The notes beneath the pieces are model-generated. The model was not told where the DNA came from and did not search any database. It saw only the letters and a program-made list of their open reading frames with translations. A program made the position numbers and the translations under genes. From an uncultured Candidatus Melainabacteria bacterium (GTDB taxonomy: Bacteria > Cyanobacteriota > Vampirovibrionia > Gastranaerophilales > Gastranaerophilaceae), in the NCBI GenBank assembly GCA_934773085.1, contig CAKVMU010000113.1:1-5991 (forward strand): a stretch of DNA of 5,991 nucleotides, in the 5' to 3' direction. This document shows positions 3,198-5,991 of this stretch, in pieces (position 1 is the stretch's first letter; each line of letters starts with the position of its first letter).

Positions 3198-5493
3198 AGT
3201 CTATATCAATAGGACTTCTTTGAATTTGTTCAATTGCTTCTCTTGCGGTAAATACCAAAGCTTCCGGAATATTTTGTATTGTGCAGAATTGTCTTAAGAC
3301 ATCCACAACACGTTTGAAGCATCTTACAATGTCACCTTCGCCCATATCAACTTGATCGATAATTGATTCCCATTCTGCACCATTGACCCACATCTCGATG
3401 AGCGGGGAATAGAATCCGTTTATGTACATAGGGTCTTCTACGTCGTGGTTCTTTTGTTTTTTCTCCAAATCCCGTTTTATATCTTTTATTTTATTTAGAG
3501 TTTTTCTAACAGTTGTGGTGAACGGTATTTGAGAATACAAATCTGCTCGCATATCCTCTGTTGTAAGAGCGCAGATTACACTGGCAAGTTCAGCCGGAGT
3601 AAGACTTTCCAATACGCCGGAGAATATGACTCTTGCTAGGAATAATTCGTTTTCTGAACGGATTTGAGAAATAGTAACCCCTTCGGAGGTCGGATAATCA
3701 TCTTTAATGTATCCGTAATCAAGCAACACAGCTCTGTGCGCAAGAAACTTGTTCCAGAATATATCTTTTTGTTTTTCTATTTCTTTGTCCAAAACCTTTT
3801 GTTTTGCCATAAATCTCTGAAGAATTTCGATTGTCTTCATATGTTTTTTGAACAATTTACAAGTATCGCACTCGTAAGAATGCATTCTTTCTAAAAGTTC
3901 TTTTGTTTTGTTACCGAAATCAAGAACTTCCGGACTCAGCGGACGATTCTTTTTGTGCTCTTGTTTCTTTATAGTTTTAAAAGTTCTTCTGTTTTGAACG
4001 TACATATCACGAATCTTATTGTATTCAAGCAAATCTTCATTCGAGCGCTTACAGTAGCAAACAAAATCGTTACATTCGTCGATTTTCTGTTGGTTTATTG
4101 CTTTAAGAGCCAAGAACGGTTCAATTCTGGTTGTAGAAGAAAAATACCCAAAACTTTTGAGTACGAGCTCTTTTGCTTCTTCAAGAGAAAATCTTTGTAA
4201 TAGGTTCAGAACCATAGAATAGCTTGGTGAGAATTTGCTTTCCAATGGGTTTGCATCGCTAAGTACCAGTTCTGCAACTTCTTCCGGAGTTTGGAATGCC
4301 GAACCTACGATTGTGACATAACCAACTTCGTCCATTCCACGTCTTCCTGCTCTGCCTGACATTTGTAAAAATTCAGACGGAGTGAGTGTCCTGTGCCCGC
4401 TGTCTGTTCGTTTGCTTATGGAGCTTATGACTGTTGAACGAGCCGGCATGTTTATACCAGCAGCAAGAGTTTCTGTTGCAAAAACGACCTTAATTAGACC
4501 TTTTTGGAACAGTTTTTCTACGAGCATTTTCCATCCCGGCAGTAATCCTGCGTGGTGTGAAGCAACCCCTTGTAACAAGTATTCAATATGCTTGTTTTTG
4601 TACAAATACGGATTCTCTGCTATGTAATCATCAATTATTTCCTGAATCTGTTTCTTTTCATTTGGAGTGACTAAGCATAAATCTGCACAGCGTTCCATTT
4701 GCTCATCACATTTTTTTCTTGAAAAAGTAAAGTAAATTGCAGGAAGCATATCTTTTTCGTGCAACACTCTTATAACGTCTTTTGCCGTGTATTTTCTCTG
4801 CACCGGTTTCCCGTGTCGGAATTGTTTTTTCTCCGGTTTGATTTTTTTATTAAGAGCTCCTGACGGAGTTAAGAGTGGCAAAATTGTGTGCGGTTGGGAT
4901 GAATCGAAGTAAAAGAATCTTAGTGGAACCGGTCTGAAGTCGGTATTAATAAGCTCTGTTTTTGAGTGAACAGTGTTTATCCATTCTGTGAGTTGGTCAG
5001 CATTCGCAACGGTTGCAGAGAGAGCGATTATTTGGATATTTGTTGGGCAGTAGATGATACTTTCTTCCCAAACAGTTCCTCTTTGTTCGTCGTTCATGTA
5101 ATGAACTTCGTCCAAAATTACGTATCTCACATCTTTCAAGTTGTCAGAAACTGAGCCGAAGTTTGTACCGTAGAGCATATTTCTGAAAACTTCAGTTGTC
5201 ATTACAACGATTTGCGCCCCTCTGTTAACTGAGGTGTCGCCGGTTAGCAATCCGACTTTGTCGGAACCGTATTTTTCGGAAAAATCGTTGAATTTTTGGT
5301 TGGATAGAGCCTTAAGGGGCGTTGTGTAAAAAACTTTTGTACCTGCTTTTAAGGCGCAGTGAATAGCGTGCTCTGCAATAACAGTTTTTCCGGCTCCGGT
5401 TGGAGCGCAAACTACAACACTTTTGCCGTCCGAAATACAATCACACGCTTCTTTTTGAAAATCATCCAGCTCAAATGGAAATTCTTCGTACAC
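3196..5493 (-). CDS. Ski2-like DEVH-box RNA helicase with DSHCT-type C-terminus (HelY/Mtr4-like)
   Basis: This 765-residue ATP-dependent helicase shows the superfamily 2 motifs in order: Walker A APTGAGKT (30-37), TPLKALSNQK (58-67), the DEVH box (128-131), SAT (159-161), HHAGLLPGWK (313-322), ATETLAAGINMPAR (339-352) and motif VI QMSGRAGRRG (377-386). The HHAGLLP and GINMPAR forms are hallmarks of the Ski2/Mtr4 group. Residues from about 605 to the end fit a DSHCT domain. A charged insert holds H538, C542, C545 and H551 and may bind metal. Family members unwind structured RNA in decay or processing; the bacterial substrate is unclear. The start is GTG at 5493, supported by AGGAGG (5504-5509) ten bases upstream. 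That GTG shares its first base with the last base of the aroQ stop (TAGTG), suggesting translational coupling. Confidence 0.93.
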   Translation of the reverse strand: MYEEFPFELDDFQKEACDCISDGKSVVVCAPTGAGKTVIAEHAIHCALKAGTKVFYTTPLKALSNQKFNDFSEKYGSDKVGLLTGDTSVNRGAQIVVMTTEVFRNMLYGTNFGSVSDNLKDVRYVILDEVHYMNDEQRGTVWEESIIYCPTNIQIIALSATVANADQLTEWINTVHSKTELINTDFRPVPLRFFYFDSSQPHTILPLLTPSGALNKKIKPEKKQFRHGKPVQRKYTAKDVIRVLHEKDMLPAIYFTFSRKKCDEQMERCADLCLVTPNEKKQIQEIIDDYIAENPYLYKNKHIEYLLQGVASHHAGLLPGWKMLVEKLFQKGLIKVVFATETLAAGINMPARSTVISSISKRTDSGHRTLTPSEFLQMSGRAGRRGMDEVGYVTIVGSAFQTPEEVAELVLSDANPLESKFSPSYSMVLNLLQRFSLEEAKELVLKSFGYFSSTTRIEPFLALKAINQQKIDECNDFVCYCKRSNEDLLEYNKIRDMYVQNRRTFKTIKKQEHKKNRPLSPEVLDFGNKTKELLERMHSYECDTCKLFKKHMKTIEILQRFMAKQKVLDKEIEKQKDIFWNKFLAHRAVLLDYGYIKDDYPTSEGVTISQIRSENELFLARVIFSGVLESLTPAELASVICALTTEDMRADLYSQIPFTTTVRKTLNKIKDIKRDLEKKQKNHDVEDPMYINGFYSPLIEMWVNGAEWESIIDQVDMGEGDIVRCFKRVVDVLRQFCTIQNIPEALVFTAREAIEQIQRSPIDID

Positions 5494-5927
5494 TATCGCT
5501 TAACCTCCTCTACCAAACCTTCCAAGGCTAAAATATAACTATTAACTCCGAATCCGGCAACGATACCAATACAAACTCCGGTGAGCAGAGAGGTATGCCT
5601 AAACTCTTCACGGGCATGTATGTTTGTCATATGGATTTCGACAGTCGGAATATTTACGGCTGCAATGGCATCTCGGATTACAACACTTGTGTGCGTGTAA
5701 CCTCCGGCATTAATAAGAATTCCGTCGTATACACCACGGGATTGTTGAATTTTTTCTACAATTTCGCCTTCGTGGTTGCTTTGCCAAACGTCAACATCCG
5801 CTCCGAGTTCTTCTCCTCGGGAGATTACAATGTTTTCAATATCTTTAAGCGATGTGTGTCCGTATTTTTCGGGTTCTCTCGTTCCAAGCATATTAAGATT
5901 TGCGCCATTGATTAGCAGTAATTTCAT
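5493..5927 (-). CDS. aroQ: 3-dehydroquinate dehydratase, type II
   Basis: This 144-residue enzyme removes water from 3-dehydroquinate to give 3-dehydroshikimate, the third step of the shikimate pathway. It acts in the cytoplasm, and type II enzymes are usually dodecamers of this size. The signature NGANLNMLGTREPEKYG (7-23) contains the catalytic Tyr22 in the flexible lid. QSNHEGE (49-55), INAGGYTHTS (72-81) with the substrate-binding Asn73, and EIHMTN (97-102) with the catalytic His99, followed by Arg106, complete the active site. Two positions that are usually Pro are Ala here (A9 and A74). The ATG at 5927 is chosen over the upstream reading from 5963 because AGGTGG (5931-5936) precedes it, the family signature begins four residues later, and 5955-5960 is the promoter. 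It is the first gene of an operon with the helicase; no other shikimate gene is visible. Confidence 0.95.
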   Translation of the reverse strand: MKLLLINGANLNMLGTREPEKYGHTSLKDIENIVISRGEELGADVDVWQSNHEGEIVEKIQQSRGVYDGILINAGGYTHTSVVIRDAIAAVNIPTVEIHMTNIHAREEFRHTSLLTGVCIGIVAGFGVNSYILALEGLVEEVKR

Positions 5928-5954
5928 ATTCCACCTTTTAATATTTACCTCTTT

Positions 5955-5983
5955 ATTATACAATAATCTAAAGGGAGGGTAAA
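5955..5983 (-). promoter_or_regulatory. Sigma70-type promoter of the aroQ-helicase operon
   Basis: On the minus strand, -35 TTTACC (5983-5978, four of six) is followed by a 17-base spacer and -10 TATAAT (5960-5955). Transcription would start near 5948, giving a leader of about 20 bases with AGGTGG just before the aroQ ATG. The -35 box overlaps the ribosome site of the divergent plus-strand gene starting at 5989. Confidence 0.7.
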
Positions 5984-5988
5984 CATCA

Positions 5989-5991
5989 ATG
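5989..5991 (+). CDS. Start codon of a divergent gene running off the right edge (partial)
   Basis: Only the ATG is visible. It is preceded by GGGAGGG (5973-5979) at nine bases, a strong ribosome site with no other purpose on this strand. The product cannot be determined. It would be transcribed divergently from aroQ, out of the same short intergenic region. Confidence 0.5.

Noticed and set aside
3664..5154. Several plus-strand frames of 60-80 codons opposite the helicase gene
   Set aside because: They are antisense shadows of a well-supported gene, with no ribosome sites or recognisable products.
5955..5967. ATTAT-ACA-ATAAT inverted repeat over the aroQ -10 box as an operator
   Set aside because: Only five A/T pairs in AT-rich promoter DNA; expected by chance.
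5595..5982. Two plus-strand frames opposite aroQ
   Set aside because: They are antisense to a gene with a full catalytic motif set; neither has a supported start.

Overview
The window reads as chromosomal DNA of a low-GC bacterium with Shine-Dalgarno-led genes and sigma70-type promoters. A long Ski2-like RNA helicase with a DSHCT-type C-terminus is typical of Cyanobacteria and Actinobacteria. With the low GC and the Fsr-type transporter, this makes a non-photosynthetic cyanobacterial relative (Gastranaerophilales/Melainabacteria) my best guess. That is inference; no taxonomic marker gene is present, and a Firmicutes or Elusimicrobia origin cannot be excluded.

Layout. Bases 1-116 hold the last 37 codons of a plus-strand dihydrolipoamide dehydrogenase gene. 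Bases 127-560 hold four copies of an intergenic hairpin repeat. Two copies share 77 identical bases, one is truncated, and one is diverged but keeps its stem through a compensatory base-pair change. A GC-rich insert precedes the last copy. A minus-strand intrinsic terminator (561-590) abuts the array, and 591-834 is gene-free. A small winged-helix protein (835-1152, minus) diverges from an Fsr-like MFS transporter (1253-2416, plus). Their 100-bp shared promoter region carries a 9-bp inverted repeat placed as an operator pair would be.

Two plus-strand genes of unknown function follow: a 71-residue protein with a long heptad pattern (2502-2717) and a 127-residue acidic protein with an internal duplication (2778-3161). 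A bidirectional terminator (3167-3197) separates them from a convergent minus-strand operon. That operon is aroQ, type II 3-dehydroquinate dehydratase (5493-5927), followed by the helicase gene (3196-5493), whose GTG start overlaps the aroQ stop by one base. Upstream of aroQ is a good promoter, and at the right edge a plus-strand gene begins with only its ATG visible.

How the parts may work together. The winged-helix protein is a reasonable candidate regulator of itself and of the transporter. AroQ and the helicase are cotranscribed and probably translationally coupled, with no evident metabolic link. The least explained parts are the structured repeat array and the two small unknown proteins. 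I see no CRISPR array, tRNA, rRNA, transposase or recognisable defence system.
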